The translations under genes were made by a program, and so were the position numbers. Below are positions 13,957 through 25,153 of a DNA stretch of 64,000 nucleotides, in pieces (the stretch's first letter is position 1; the number at the start of each line of letters is the position of its first letter). The notes under the pieces were generated by a model. The model saw nothing but the letters and a program-made list of their open reading frames with translations, was not told the DNA's origin and did not search any database. The DNA is from Xiphias gladius. Taxonomy: Eukaryota; Chordata; Actinopteri; Istiophoriformes; Xiphiidae. The stretch covers positions 4,051,948-4,115,947 of the forward strand of contig NC_053403.1 in the NCBI RefSeq assembly GCF_016859285.1, read 5' to 3'.

Positions 13957-14612
13957 TGTGTGTGTGTGCGTGTGTGTGTTGTTTGTTTTTGTAGGCACCA
14001 CCCTGCCTGGAGCTACACACACACACACATACTTACATAAACAGATTGATTCCATTTCTGCTTTTTTTCTAAGATGCTAATAAGTACTATGAAATATGAG
14101 TTTAGTTCAGCTGAAAGTCAAACAATTCTTGTGGTGAAGTTGGTTTAATGCAGCAAACAATCGCAATTAAAAAAAAAAAAAATTGGTTATTGACACATAA
14201 CCAGGACATCAGCATTTGTTTTCACTTACAATCCAAAACTTAAGGGCAATTCAAATTGTAACACAACACCTCAACACTGAGATCAAATAAAACTTCTTTT
14301 TCTCTATTTTTCTTCTATTTTCTTCGGCGTGTTTTCTTTGCCGTTACTCCATAAACTGATTCTCACAGGCGTCTCTCGGTTTAGTCCGTTTGTCCCCCCG
14401 TAAATCCGTAAATCATGTGTCTTTGTCGCTGCCTCTTCCAGGTGCTAACGGAGGAGGGTTTTGGTCCGATCACAACAGAAATAGCTGAAGCCAAGCCATT
14501 CTATTACGCTGAGGATTACCACCAGCAGTACCTGAGCAAAAACCCCGACGGATACTGCGGCCTGGGGGGGACAGGAGTCTCCTGCCCGATAGGAATCAAG
14601 ACGAAGGCTTAG
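1429..14612 (+). CDS. msra: Peptide methionine sulfoxide reductase A, last two coding exons
   Basis: Visible coding exons are 1429-1535 and 14442-14612 (stop TAG 14610-14612). MsrA reduces methionine-S-sulfoxide in proteins and free methionine, in cytosol and mitochondria. The first exon encodes [20 protein letters not shown] and ends in KDQYQK before a GTAAAC donor. The second starts [14 protein letters not shown], carries the conserved [11 protein letters not shown] block and ends with [17 protein letters not shown], which holds the two C-terminal resolving cysteines of vertebrate MsrA. The reading frame is phase 1 into the first exon and phase 0 across the 12.9 kb intron, so the two exons join cleanly. 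The catalytic GCFWG exon and the start codon lie left of the window. The acceptor of the first exon is formed by a (TG)n tract instead of a normal pyrimidine tract. The family call is secure from several invariant blocks. Only the C-terminal 91 or so residues are present. Confidence 0.95.
1952..1987. repeat. (CTATT)n pentanucleotide microsatellite
   Basis: Imperfect tandem CTATT/TTCTA units in the msra intron. No coding potential. Confidence 0.75.
2405..3375 (+). mobile_element. Tc1-like transposon fossil 1
   Basis: The left end reads tacagtcatggttaaaatta followed by an internal ccaaaattattggcacccc block. Near 3348-3368 the complementary aggtgccaatgattgtg marks the right inverted repeat. A broken transposase lies between. 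It starts [20 protein letters not shown] at 2651, the N-terminal helix-turn-helix of Tc1 transposases. In other frames come a second HTH piece ([15 protein letters not shown]) and a catalytic-domain piece ([18 protein letters not shown]), then [12 protein letters not shown], which carries the second catalytic Asp region. At least three frame changes separate these parts, so it cannot make an active enzyme. It lies inside the long msra intron in the sense direction. Confidence 0.9.
3480..3985 (+). mobile_element. Tc1-like transposon fossil 2, 3' half only
   Basis: Degraded Tc1 catalytic-domain fragments follow directly after fossil 1. They read [12 protein letters not shown], then [18 protein letters not shown], then [15 protein letters not shown], and end with [18 protein letters not shown], the usual C-terminal block before the third catalytic residue. 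The right end contains gtgcccaaacttttgcac followed by T- and A-rich sequence, typical of another Tc1 family. The N-terminal half is missing, so this is an older truncated element that differs from fossil 1. Confidence 0.8.
4898..4940. repeat. (TG)n microsatellite
   Basis: Roughly 20 TG units with one interruption, in the msra intron. Confidence 0.9.
5166..5338. repeat. Long (GT)n microsatellite, about 170 bp
   Basis: The first 80 bases are interrupted by TC, GC and TA variants; the rest is almost pure GT to the GAGAG at 5338. Open frames over it on both strands are pure CV or TH repeats and are not genes. It lies in the msra intron. Confidence 0.97.
6397..6445. repeat. (GT)n microsatellite
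   Basis: About 24 GT units in the msra intron. A second, shorter TG run is at 6215-6250. Confidence 0.95.
7066..7515. mobile_element. Non-autonomous DNA transposon (MITE) with imperfect inverted ends
   Basis: The left end reads gaatagtccaccaaaatg. The right end near 7495-7515 reads actttttgtggaatattc, which is roughly its reverse complement. The roughly 450 bp interior has no coherent reading frame. The layout and size fit a palindromic-ended non-autonomous DNA element. Target duplications could not be settled by eye. Confidence 0.6.
9150..9450 (+). mobile_element. L2-like LINE 3' tail
   Basis: The decayed reading includes [15 protein letters not shown] followed by [15 protein letters not shown]. 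This resembles the last residues of L2/Maui-type reverse transcriptases, whose C-terminus commonly has a pattern like SLxxFKxxLKTxLF. It is followed by T/A-rich sequence and a short tail at about 9430. The element is 5' truncated and stop-ridden, as LINE remnants usually are. Confidence 0.5.
10405..10795. repeat. Teleost interspersed repeat with gctaacat motifs
   Basis: Several gctaacatta and gctaacatg words occur at 10430-10480. They are followed by the stretch aaatttcatggcaatccac and, near 10750-10790, gcggtggaccgacagaccga. These words occur together in a common fish interspersed repeat, remembered from other fish sequence; its class is not decided here. No open frame of note. Confidence 0.45.
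11511..11645. other. AT-rich block
   Basis: About 135 bases composed almost wholly of A and T, with repeated ataata and taaaat words. No inverted ends or coding frame are seen. It is part of the msra intron. Confidence 0.7.
12195..13398 (+). mobile_element. Tc1-like transposon fossil 3 with recognisable terminal repeats
   Basis: The left end (about 12200-12262) has gcccttttaac and caaataattggacac. The right end (about 13326-13390) has the reverse complements ccaattacttttgaacc and gttaaaagggc, giving terminal inverted repeats of about 60 bp and an element of about 1.2 kb. In between, transposase fragments in different frames include [20 protein letters not shown], a [12 protein letters not shown]-type catalytic segment and [13 protein letters not shown], which corresponds to the W-P-x-x-S-P-D-L-N-P-I-E motif of Tc1 enzymes with the final residues decayed. 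Many frameshifts are present. It belongs to a different family from fossils 1 and 2. Confidence 0.85.
13917..13979. repeat. (TG)n microsatellite
   Basis: About 30 TG units with TC and CG interruptions, about 460 bases upstream of the last msra exon. Confidence 0.95.
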
Positions 14613-14828
14613 ATAGTCGAGAACCTTCTCTAACCTGGGGAGTAAGGCTGCGACGGTGGAGGGATTTTAAAGATTTAAACAGAAAGCTTTGGGTTTTAAA
14701 TAATAATTGTAGCAGGGTTTTGTGCTTTTTGTAATGCATTAAGGTACACCGGTGTGATCTTCCAATTGCCTCATTTCTCGGAATTAAGACCAAAATTCTC
14801 ATATGAGCAACTGCTGAATCTTCCTGAA

Positions 14829-14834
14829 AATAAA
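14829..14834 (+). terminator. msra polyadenylation signal
   Basis: An AATAAA hexamer lies 217 bases after the msra stop codon, giving a short 3' UTR. It is the first canonical signal in the sense direction. Confidence 0.6.
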
Positions 14835-14839
14835 TAACT

Positions 14840-17800
14840 TCTCATCAGTGCACCACTGGTATCGCTCTCTCTGACTATTAAGAACTGCGATGGCTTTAGC
14901 TCAGTTGATGCTGCGGGAATGACACAATCTTCCAGTTTTGCTTGCGAAACTGCAGTGCCCCTTTCTGCCTGATGTGGACTGTGTTGTAAAAGTGATGCAA
15001 CACGTCACATCCTGCGCAGATGTAGTACAGTTTCGCGTCTTAGGATATATGAAATTGTGTATGACCCAATGCACACCTGCGACATAGGTGCGTTAAATGA
15101 AGGGCATGAAACACAGAAGAAATGGTGAACGCCCACACAGTCTCAGCACAAAATTTATTTAAGAAAGCTTCAAATCTAGTTCTGACAGACAGAGTGTTGT
15201 AGTCCACATTTCACTGTTTTTTTTCATTCATGAAAGACTCTTTCAATTTGAGCTTAATGTTTGTTAGATTTGTTTTATCAGCTCTTTTGAATTGAAGCTG
15301 CAGATGAAAATGTTTTTTGAGGGGGCTGCTTTGAAAAATTGATGCAGTTTGCTTTTTAAAACTCTGCAGAGGATGAAAACGCATTAAAAGCTTCTGAAAA
15401 CACTGTACGCTGTCTTTTCTGACTCCCGACTTGCGATGTTTAAAGCCTATACACCCCTCACCATGCGCACACGACGTACGCAGTTTTGAAAGAAACCTAA
15501 GATACAGGACAGTAAATGATCCTTAGGAGCACATTTTTGACTCAGGTCATTTCATACAGTATGTACAACCTCCGCGGGAGGTGGAGAAAACGGCATTGTG
15601 GAGCTTTACAAGAACAAGCGTGAGTTGTTGACTTAAATAAATGCAATATCCAGCGATCACTATGGAGTCCATAGACGACAAGATCAAAAATTTCTCTCCT
15701 GGCCACCTTGGGTGTCAGGCGTCACCGTGCGTGTGCAGAGAGCGCAGGCAGGCGCAGTGGACTGACTTTCTTTGAAGATGTGGGGAAAGCGAAAGCTCGC
15801 AGGCAGGCGGGCTCAGACAACAGGAACCGAACACGGGGGAAGATAAACTGGTCGGATGGCTGGAAACGAATACGCAAAACATTTAGACCTGGAATAAGGC
15901 TGGGGTGTGACCGTGGGTCAATGAGGGAGTGGGAAGCGGGTGAGCAGGTGGGTGTGGGCAGTCAGGCGACTGGGAAAGGTGGGGAAGTCTGGGGGCATCT
16001 GGTGGACTGGTGGAGAGCAGCAGGTCTGCAAAAGTCCATATAGATGCATGGGTATGAGGATGGGGGGGCAGACCGGGCAAAATTGACAGGAGCGGGGGAG
16101 GAATCACGACACCAGGACGCTTTAAACTTCGAATTATTTTTGATCATTTTCTCTCACTGACTTCGCAATGAACTGGGTGAACTGGAGGCTTAATGTGAAA
16201 AAACATACTGGTGTTTGTGTTTGCTCTTTTGTTGTGTTGTGTTTCGGGGCAGGGTCTTGGATGACCTCCTTCCTCCGGTCTTTGCCTGAAGCGATGTTCC
16301 AGTCCGTGACTCATCCGTCATCGCCGCTAATCTGCATGCGTGTGTTTGTACAGTAAATGTGTGTTTTCGATGGTACGGCGCGCAAACACACACACACACG
16401 CGCACACACGCGCGCGCGCGTGCCAGCAGGAGGAGACTGTGTGTGGTGCCAGGCCCTCCAAAGCTTGGCATCACCATCACAGAGTGGGGGGAAAAAAAGC
16501 ACGAGAAGGAGGAGATCGTGCTCTTTGGAAATGGCAGAGCGCCACCCTGGATCTCTGCTGTGTTGGATCACCTCCATGATGCAGGCTCTGCAGGACCACG
16601 ACTCGACCGGGGTTTTGAAAGCCAAATCTGACCACTTTTTGTTTTTTTTTTTTTTTATTGGAAACGGAGCTGGTGACGGCTGAGATTTTTTTTACAAACA
16701 TTTGAAATATGTAAATGTTTCAATTTTCATTTAAAGTGAAATCCCCCAAAATTTGTCCCTGTTTGCACCTTTGAATTCTCGATGTGGTGGAAAAAGACTG
16801 AAAATTTAGACGGTGAAGCACCAAAAACTCTACTTGAAACGAATTTCCTACGCGTGTTTGAAGCACATCTCAAATATAACCTGGTACATCAGTTAACATC
16901 TGCGTCTTTCCGTCCTCGGCCAGTGGATCACTCCTCAATAACTGTGTACACATGTCATACAAGGACGACACCAGCCGGACTGGATCACACATTGATGGAA
17001 AAAACAAAACAAAACAAAACAATATTGCCTCAGTATATATCTATGAGCCCATGTGCAGAGAAAACTGTTCTTTCTGGGTTTGTTAGTTGCATTTGTGGTT
17101 TTATACAGAACAACGATTAATCAGAAAACCCTTTGATTGTTATTTGAATGAAAATTGGAAACATTTTCAACAAGTCAGTGTGGTTTCAGAGCACTTTTCC
17201 TCTAAAACTTGGCATATTTCTCTTGTTAAAGTGTATCCCATTAGTTTTGAAACTGATGACACTTCTCCTTACTCAATACGTTTGATATAATTAACAATAC
17301 TCAGATAATGATCTCTAGGATGTGATGGATGACAATAAACCTTGGATGTGATAGTTATGATGAGCGCTTGTCGAGATTAATTTCATAGAAGGTTTCACAC
17401 AGTCACTCAACCAATTTTGGTCGTGGTTTCAGACGCCGTGATCTCACGGCGCCCTCGAGTGACGTGCCTGTCGACTTTTTTCTGAGGCAGTCTAAGGATT
17501 TTAAAATTGTAACAGGAAAAAGAAACAATGTAATCCCATTTCTTGACTTGGCTTTTTTTCAGGGTCCGTTTAGCCAGCGTGGGCAGGTTTCACGAGCCGC
17601 ATGTCCGCTCATGGTGCAGTACGATCACTACTGAGCATCAGAACTTCTTTGGTACCGGCCAAATTCTGCATGTTGCACCGAGCGGAAAAACAAAAGAACA
17701 AAAAACACAACTGTCAGGTACTAAAACCTGGCGATAATGTGTAGTTGGTTCATTCATAATCTTGTTTGCTCACTCTTTGATCCGACAGCTCCAGTTTCAG

Positions 17801-20800
17801 GCTATTTCATTTAGGGAAATGTCTCGTGTTTAGACAACAGTTATCATCGGGGAGGTCTGGCTTCTTTCCTCAAAAGAAAAGAGAGGTTTTGCACAACATT
17901 GTGTTTGTATTCCTCAAAGTCAAAGTGTTGCTTTGCTATCAGTTACCAGCACGCGGGCGCTGTCTTGACACCGGAATGGAAAATTTCAAACAATACCCGG
18001 TCCCAATCTACACTGGAGACTTTCTTTTTTTTTTTTGATGAGGTGTTGGCAAGAAATGAAGTCGCTACCAGAATTCAACCAGTCAAGGGGACAAATCCTG
18101 CTACACGTCTTTAATGGACCAGAAGAATCTGGCAAACTGGTGATTCTCAATGTTAAACCTTTAACATTTCACAATGTCCTCTGTGTTCTAAATCTCATAC
18201 CGTACATACAGGACCGACGACGTTACCGTCCGTCATTTCATACTTAACACAAACACTTCTTTAATTCGCCTTCATTTAACACTGCATTCGGGCCCGTCCC
18301 TGGGTCTGTCCCTGGTTAGACCACTTGATTATGCTGCCATCCTGTGGTATGTCCACGTAACATAGACGGCACCGGTTGGTGACTGAGCTGCACGGACGGG
18401 ACTGTGTTGCCTCGAAGTCCTTAGGTTAGTCCATCCGGGACCAGAATCTGTATCCATCATACATCTGCAGAGACTTGACCTTTGGGCTACAAAGCCATGA
18501 TACCGTGATGCTACGACCTCAGTGTGAAATCTTGAGAGGTGTAATCATTTAATCACTAAGGCCTGCTTTTGCACACCTACCCTGTCGCTCACATATTTCA
18601 GTTTCATTTACTTCCTATAAAAAAAGAAAAACCTTTTTCAATTTTTTTTTTTGTTGTAACAGGAAACACAGAAAGATAATTTTCCAGCACCAAGAAATGG
18701 GCCAAAACCTCAAAAAGACTTCAGCGTTTTGCACAGCACTGTCATAGTGCCAAGGGTTTTATTACTAAGTTTTATTACTCTAACTTATTTAATACATTTT
18801 TTTTTTTTAAAGTAATTTTTGCTTACACCATTAGATTTATTCCCCGTGGCCCCCGGAAGCAAACAACAAAATTTCTGGAATTAATTTAAATGTTTTTGTT
18901 TTTCTTTAATTTGTATTTCGTGTTTTAATCTTTGCTGGTACAAAACAACAACAACAAAAAGAACAAAAACAACGAAACCTTAAAACCAATTAGAGCGCGT
19001 TAATAACTATTTACTTTGAGTTTTATATCGACCTGTAAGTCTGTCATATTCTTGCCATTTTACACCTGTGGTACAAACGCAAAGGTGAGCGTGTGTCCCA
19101 GTGTTTTCGGTCCCACGTCGAGAGTCATTTTAACATATGGAAAGTAAGTACAGTCGCTTCTCTCTACAGCCGCTGCGCCGACATTCAGTGGTCATGGAGG
19201 AGAAGTCATTCGCAGAAGAAGCAGACAACTATTACTTCACAGCACTGGCCTCAGTAAACCAGGGATCCAGTCCGGCCCAGACACACGTTTTCGGTAGGGT
19301 CGCTGAAAATAAATGGCACCAGAATCCCTGTGTTTAATTTGCTAATGAGAAGTAACAAGAAGAGGGTCCCGGGGTGGAGTTTTCCTCGAGTTAATGTCGT
19401 GACAGGGAACTTCTTACAGAAATAACGCAAGGGTTTACTTCATTCTGTACTGTTCCATGTTATCTCACGTGTCAGCTTTAAATTCAGTTCTTCTTCTTGC
19501 TGCTAAACAGCAGTAGAACGTCAGATTACAGCATTTCCTGGAAAGCATCTCAGACTGCCCCGACACAGTCACTGGAACTTCTTCTGTTGTCTTCTGTGGC
19601 TCAGGTTCTGAAAGTTTTTGTCCGTTACCGTGCAGGCCCCAGGTGGTCTTGGGGTGAACTTGGCTCAGCGGTAAAATTGAGCAGATCCACCAGGGTTCAA
19701 CAGGAGCGGAGTAGACTGCTGACTCTCCCAGGAACGGGTCAGTGTCGGACAGCGCAGAAATCACTTTTTTAGGCCATTTCAGCAAACCCTTTCCAACAAA
19801 TGCCAACCTTAAAAGCACAGAGCAGATTCAGTTTAGGAGACACCTGTAATAACGATAGACGAATTGGACTAAAAATCCCAAGAGGACTCTCTCTGCCTCC
19901 CCTGGATTTGTCAAGTTTCAGACTCACTCGTCATTTGTCTTAATGAGCTAAATTCCTTAAAACTGTTTACAGTCTGAGGCTGAGACACTAAGTCATTACA
20001 GGCTTTAAAGAAGCAGACGGGGCATGGAGCCGATCTGATGTTCAGTGTTTGTTTGTCTTTGTTTTCACGCTACTTTTCTCTGTTGTTGTTTTGGTCGTTG
20101 CTGCGATACTCAGCCACCAGCATCCCTGGTGTTGCTACGCCTTAACCTGCCTATAGCAAAGGGTTCACAGCTCAACTGTTCCAAACACAGTTGAGAAAGA
20201 AGTGTCAAAATGAGGCTCATGCATGTACACAAAGCACCTCGGGGAGGCGCGGGTAAGTTAGGAAATGGACAGATAACAATATGTGGCAATGTGCCGCTTC
20301 AGTTTGCTGTGTTTGACCTATTGCGGACGGCTTCGTGTTCAAAGTGGGACCGGAGCTGTTGTCAGCAGAGCGCACACACGCTAGCCTGAGCCAGCTGTAG
20401 CACCGTCCTGCCAAGGGGTGGAACATGGAGCCCGAGGCGGCAGATTGGTAACGTGAGCGTTTCCACATTGCGATGATGTAGGAGGCTACGACGGGGATAC
20501 GGAGGTACTGATGTTTGTTCTTGTCTGGGGGGATGTTACACCATTGGAAAAACAGGAAGGTGGTTTTGCTCAGTGTGTGTTTAACAGTAGTCTCTCACAA
20601 CATGTTTTTCTGATAGAAGATAGATGGAAAGACAACACTCTTCTTTTTCTTATTCTCAAGGTGATACAAGTCGTTTTTGTTGCAACTGTATCACCTGTAT
20701 TATGTTTATTTACAGCAACATGTAAATATGCCGTTGGACTGAAGATATACAGAGACCTACAGCACACCAGCACAAAAATGTATACAAAAAAGCCTTCATA

Positions 20801-22240
20801 GACCACTTGAGCATGACCAGTTATGCAGTGGCTGTTGTAACATAATTTTAATCTCTTTTAAACTGCAGAATGTGAACATCACCATTTACTCTGATTATTG
20901 AAAAGCAAACAAACAAACAAACAAAAAGGCAACAACATGGATAATCACTGACACAGAAGTGACAGGCTGGCAGTGGAAATGCACTCACAGTCAGGAGCGA
21001 TTGTGAGATTCGGCAGTGTAAATATACAGAGTTGAGTAATGTCAGAAAACGTGGTGGAGTTGACGATACGTCGACCAGAGGGTAAATCTGAGGTCGATGT
21101 CGACCATAGTGCTTAACACACAGAGATAGAGAGTTGCTGGAGTGATGACTGAGAGCTCTGCAGCTTTTAGAAAAATTTCCCAGTCATCATGGAAATGCCA
21201 TATCCTCTCAGCTCCTTAACATGTTGTCTGGAATAAATCCTAATAAATTACAATACATCAATATAGTCAAGTAAATAATAATATTAAAAAAAATATATAT
21301 ATATATATGTTTAAATTGTTGTATATAAAGCATGGAATATAAAAATGACATTTCCATCTAACACGGGACCTCAACCCCGTTCGCTCACTTTAATGCCCTG
21401 TACACCCACACTTGTGTTTGAAGTTACTTTGGCGGAACTGCACTCGTCACGGGACGGCACGAACATGCACAGACTTCGCATGACTGACACCTGCCTGACT
21501 ACTTCTTATCTGACTTCTCTGACTGCTTGTGGTTTTTTTTTTTTTTTTTTTTTCTTTTTTCTTTTCTCTCTTTTCTAGATCTGCTGATTCGTTTGCGTGA
21601 CTTGATAACAGGATCGCTGGTGGCAGGGAGCAGCGAGCGACTAACCAGTTTAATAGGACACATTGTTCAGCGTACGTATTTGACATGGAAGACGAGATCA
21701 GAAAGAAAAGTCTCTTTAGCTCCGAGAGAACGTCATCAAAAACTTTGATCGGTCCTATCATGAGGGATTACAGTGACGGATGCGGTCAGACTACACACAC
21801 GAACAGTGTCAGCAGACTACACACAAAGAAAAAAAACGCAAATGCTCTTCTGCTAGCGTATTGTGAAACAAAGGGTGAACTGCATTTGATTTATAAGTTT
21901 AGCTTTTTATTTATAAAAATACGACTAACTTGTGCACTTGAGTGTGTGTGTGTGTGTGCTGCATTTTGACTGATGATGCCCACAGACAAGTAACTCCGTG
22001 GAGGAGGCGCGATGTCGGGCAACGCCCACCGCATCTGGTGTGCCTTCAGCCTTTTAGCAGAGGGTATTTGATGACTGATCCGCCCGACTCTTGCAGAGAA
22101 CAAGTCTAATCCGCCGTAGTACCTGAAAACACCGGTGTGGGTGGACCAGTGGTGTAATATCTGTGTGGCTGAGGCATGACGGTGAACAAACCGCCGATTC
22201 TCCCCTCGGAGATAGTTTTAGTCTCAGTTTAAGAGGAAAA
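14840..22240. other. Gene-free interval between msra and the first receptor
   Basis: No exon with a recognisable protein family was found on either strand. Open frames such as 15708-16043 (+) and 19465-19818 (-) lack splice context and recognisable motifs. The interval holds low-complexity tracts: (AAAAC)n at about 17000-17021, T- or A-runs at 16640, 18020, 18640, 18800 and 21535, and (TA)n at about 21292-21309. Distal 3' UTR or regulatory elements cannot be excluded. Confidence 0.5.
16385..16422. repeat. (CA)n/(CG)n alternating purine-pyrimidine tract
   Basis: CACACA runs pass into CGCACA and CGCGCGCGCG. The tract alternates purine and pyrimidine throughout and so has Z-DNA-forming potential. 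Confidence 0.85.
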
Positions 22241-22245
22241 ACAAA

Positions 22246-25153
22246 TCATTTCTCTATTATCGGCAAAGAGATGCTTCTAGCTCCGGAAATTGTAGTTGTA
22301 GTTGTCACTCCAGTTCCCGTGCCAGGGTTAGAGTTTAACAGCCTGTTCCGAAGAAAGGGGGGACAGAAGGTGGATACGTAAGCATCTTTAAAGCCCGAGT
22401 TACAGAAGCAGTATACCAGCGGGTCCAGGAGGCAGTCAGTGTAAGACAAAACCATGAGGCTGTCGTAGAACTGAACCGCTATGTCCTCCGCTTCCTGCCT
22501 GTCTCTCAGCCTGACGTATAGCAGCACCGCTCTGGCTATAGTGCACGGCAGGAAGCAGATGGAGAAGACAACGACAACAGACATGACCACCCACACTGCT
22601 CTCCGCAGCTTGGTCTTTTCCCCGACCGTTTTCTTCCTCAGCCGGTTGACGATGCGTGCCGTGCAGTAGATGAGGATGATGAAGGGGATGATGATCTGGG
22701 TGAAAAAGACGACCTTAAAGAGATAAAGAGTGACTTTTAGTATTAGGCCAGTACCCCATACAGCAAATTAACCTTCATGTGTCTGCAGAGAGTCGGCAGA
22801 GTTCATGATCTACTGTATACCCCTCACTCAAAGATTACTCTTCCAGGTTCTGAGTTTTGTGGGGTTTTTTTTTTTGTTTTCATTGATGAATTATAACTAT
22901 TTTCTCAGTTAACTAATTGTTTGGTTTATGAAATGTTCGCCATTTGTGACAAACGTCCATCACAATGTCTTGCTTTGCCTGACAAACAGTCCAAAACCCA
23001 AAGATGTTCGGTTTACTATCACAGAGAGCTTGGAAAACCAGCCAATATTACCAGTTGAGAGGATGGAATCAGTGGATTGTTGGCATTTTTGCTTAAAGAA
23101 TGACGAATTGATAATCGATAAATAGAATAATCGAAATAGTTGCTTCTAAATTTTCTGTTGACTGACTAGTAGATTTATCGACTAATCACGTAAAATATGT
23201 AATATGTCCAGGCCTCAGACTGTTACTGCAGGACGGGTTCAGATGCCGGGATGCCTGGACAAATTCGTTTATGCTGCCCAGGCAAACTGTTAGTTAGGGA
23301 ACTTATACGAAGTCTGCGTGAGGTTGTGCAGACGACTGTGGATCGTATGTTGAAACCAGTTAGCTTTTGCCTGGTTGGTTCCCCGGGTGCAATTGGGCCA
23401 CTGTTTCTGCTCACAATTTGATGAAATTGATTAGCTGATTGATTTTTACAGCTACGCTAAATGCAAACCAAAACAAAACGAAATCAAAGCGAATACCTCT
23501 CTCAAGGTGTCCGTCACATTGTGATAAGCCGTCTCAATTTTTCGGCCGTGGCTGTTGCAGCACTCAAAGGTCCTGAGCATGGTGGGGATGGTGAGGGGCA
23601 GCAAGAGGAGCCAGATGATGATGGAAATCTGGGGGGATTTCTTCAACACTTTGACGAAATTCCTCCTTCCGAGATGGACCACGCTGAAGTAGCGATCGAT
23701 GGACAGGGTGATGAGGAAGGCGATACTGGCCCCTCGGTTGATAAACAGCATGAAGAGTGACATCTTACAAACCACGCTGTCCGTGCTGCGCCTCAGGCCG
23801 TGTTGGTAATAGTAGGCCTTTGCGGGAAGACAGACCACCAGCAAGAAATCGGCAACCACAATGTTGAAGAGGAAGATACTTTTGTTCTTCCAAAACTTGA
23901 ATCTAAAGAGGAAGTAATTCAGACAACATTTGTTTGTTTCACTGCTATAAACTTTATTCTGCACCAAGAATAAAAATTGAAGCGCAGAAAAAAACCAAGC
24001 CTACGACACCGATCCTATTTTTACATTTTATTCCAAACGTCTTGAGAATCCTTGCACGCCTCTGATAGCTGATGCGCTCCGACTAATGTCTAAGATAAGA
24101 TGACTCAGTTCTTTGTCAAAACTGACGGATGTGTTAGTGTAGTAATATGTCGTTAGTATTTTATGTTTTTGGATCTGATAATTACCGCTGCAGTGGGCCC
24201 AAGGAAAACGCTGACTCTATGCGCTGGCTAGAGTGTGCCTGCTGAGACGGTCTTTATCCAGAATGACTTTGCTCCACGTTCAACATGTTTATCAGTCGAT
24301 CTCAAGCACACACTGGCAGATATGTAATACAACAGCAAGTTTACTTATCAACACGATCGGCTGTCATCTTGTTGCTGTCTTATTACATATCTGCCATTTT
24401 TAAAGGGCACCCTAAACTTACGCAGAAGTTTCAGGATTACCACTGGGTTACGAACCTAAATGACCCACTTCGGGTCATCAAGTTGTTAGAGATAAGTTGG
24501 GAGTTGTTTTCTCAGAAATGCTACTGTGGATAAACAGATTTGGTCAACTTTGCTACTAACCAACGGGAATCCAAACTGGATGTTTACACTGTGCCCCCTC
24601 TTTTCCCGCCCCCTCGGAGTGAGCATGCATACGTTAGGATTTCTTCCACCGTAAATCCACCATGGTAAATCACTGCATAGTATTTCACCGATCTGCTCGC
24701 TGACTGAAAATGTGTGTAACAGATGATTAATCGTCGGTCAGCCAGGTTTACTATGCTATCGCAGAGTAACCTCGTGGACCTTCTTGTGATATTAGGGGTT
24801 TGAATCACACAAGGAGGCTAAATGCGAGGAAACTCCCTACCGGTGATGAGTCGAGCAAAGTTTTGCCTTCTCTGAAGGCTTTCCCTGACTTCTTGCTGAC
24901 CATTCTCTTCCACATTTACACGTAAGTACTTTCTGAAAATAGGGGAGAAGTTGTGACATTGAGATTGTGTTTCCTCATACCTGAAGATGAAGATGTAGAG
25001 GACCGACAGGTTGAGAGGCAGACCCAGCACGAACTCTCCAATCATCAGCCAGGAGAGGGTCTTATATGTGACCGGATTGGGTACTTTGCAGTGGTCAACT
25101 GTTGAATTTGTAGACATTTCTTCCTGGATAGACATAACAGTGGTGGAGGTCAT
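22246..25153 (-). CDS. GPR31/OXER1/HCAR-type G protein-coupled receptor, paralogue A (3 exons)
   Basis: Exons on the minus strand are 25153-24981, 23902-23497 and 22713-22246. Their GT-AG borders and phases join into 348 codons. The product is a class A receptor of the eicosanoid/hydroxycarboxylic acid group, expected at the plasma membrane. Exon 1 holds an N-glycosylation site (NST) and TM1 (LMIGEFVLGLPLNLSVLYIF). Exon 2 has TM2 (IFLFNIVVADFLLVVCLP), the TM3 stretch MLFINRGASIAF, an intact DRY in SIDRYF, and TM4. Exon 3 has TM5, TM6 (SICFLPCTIAR) and the NPxxY variant DPLVYCF. The FLPCxxAR wording is closest to GPR31 (12-HETE receptor) as I remember it; HCARs and OXER1 have FLPS. The neighbouring TCP10-like gene and igf2r also fit GPR31. 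The start is taken at the first ATG in frame; another in-frame ATG lies 21 bases downstream. Ligand and exact orthology are inferred. Confidence 0.88.
22895..23200. repeat. Teleost interspersed repeat (cagtccaaaacccaaagat family), inside receptor A intron 2
   Basis: Contains gacaaacagtccaaaaccca and, towards its right end, attgataatcgataaatag and tcgactaatcac. The same words recur in igf2r intron 2. This is a widespread non-coding fish repeat with palindrome-like attaatcg termini. Confidence 0.6.

Noticed and set aside
15708-16043. 111-codon open frame in the msra-receptor interval
   Set aside because: Arg/Gly/Trp-biased shadow frame in G-rich sequence with no motif and no splice context.
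19668-19720. tRNA-like tggctcagcgg ... gggttcaa pair
   Set aside because: The arms do not fold into a cloverleaf and no acceptor stem is present, so neither a tRNA nor a SINE can be supported.
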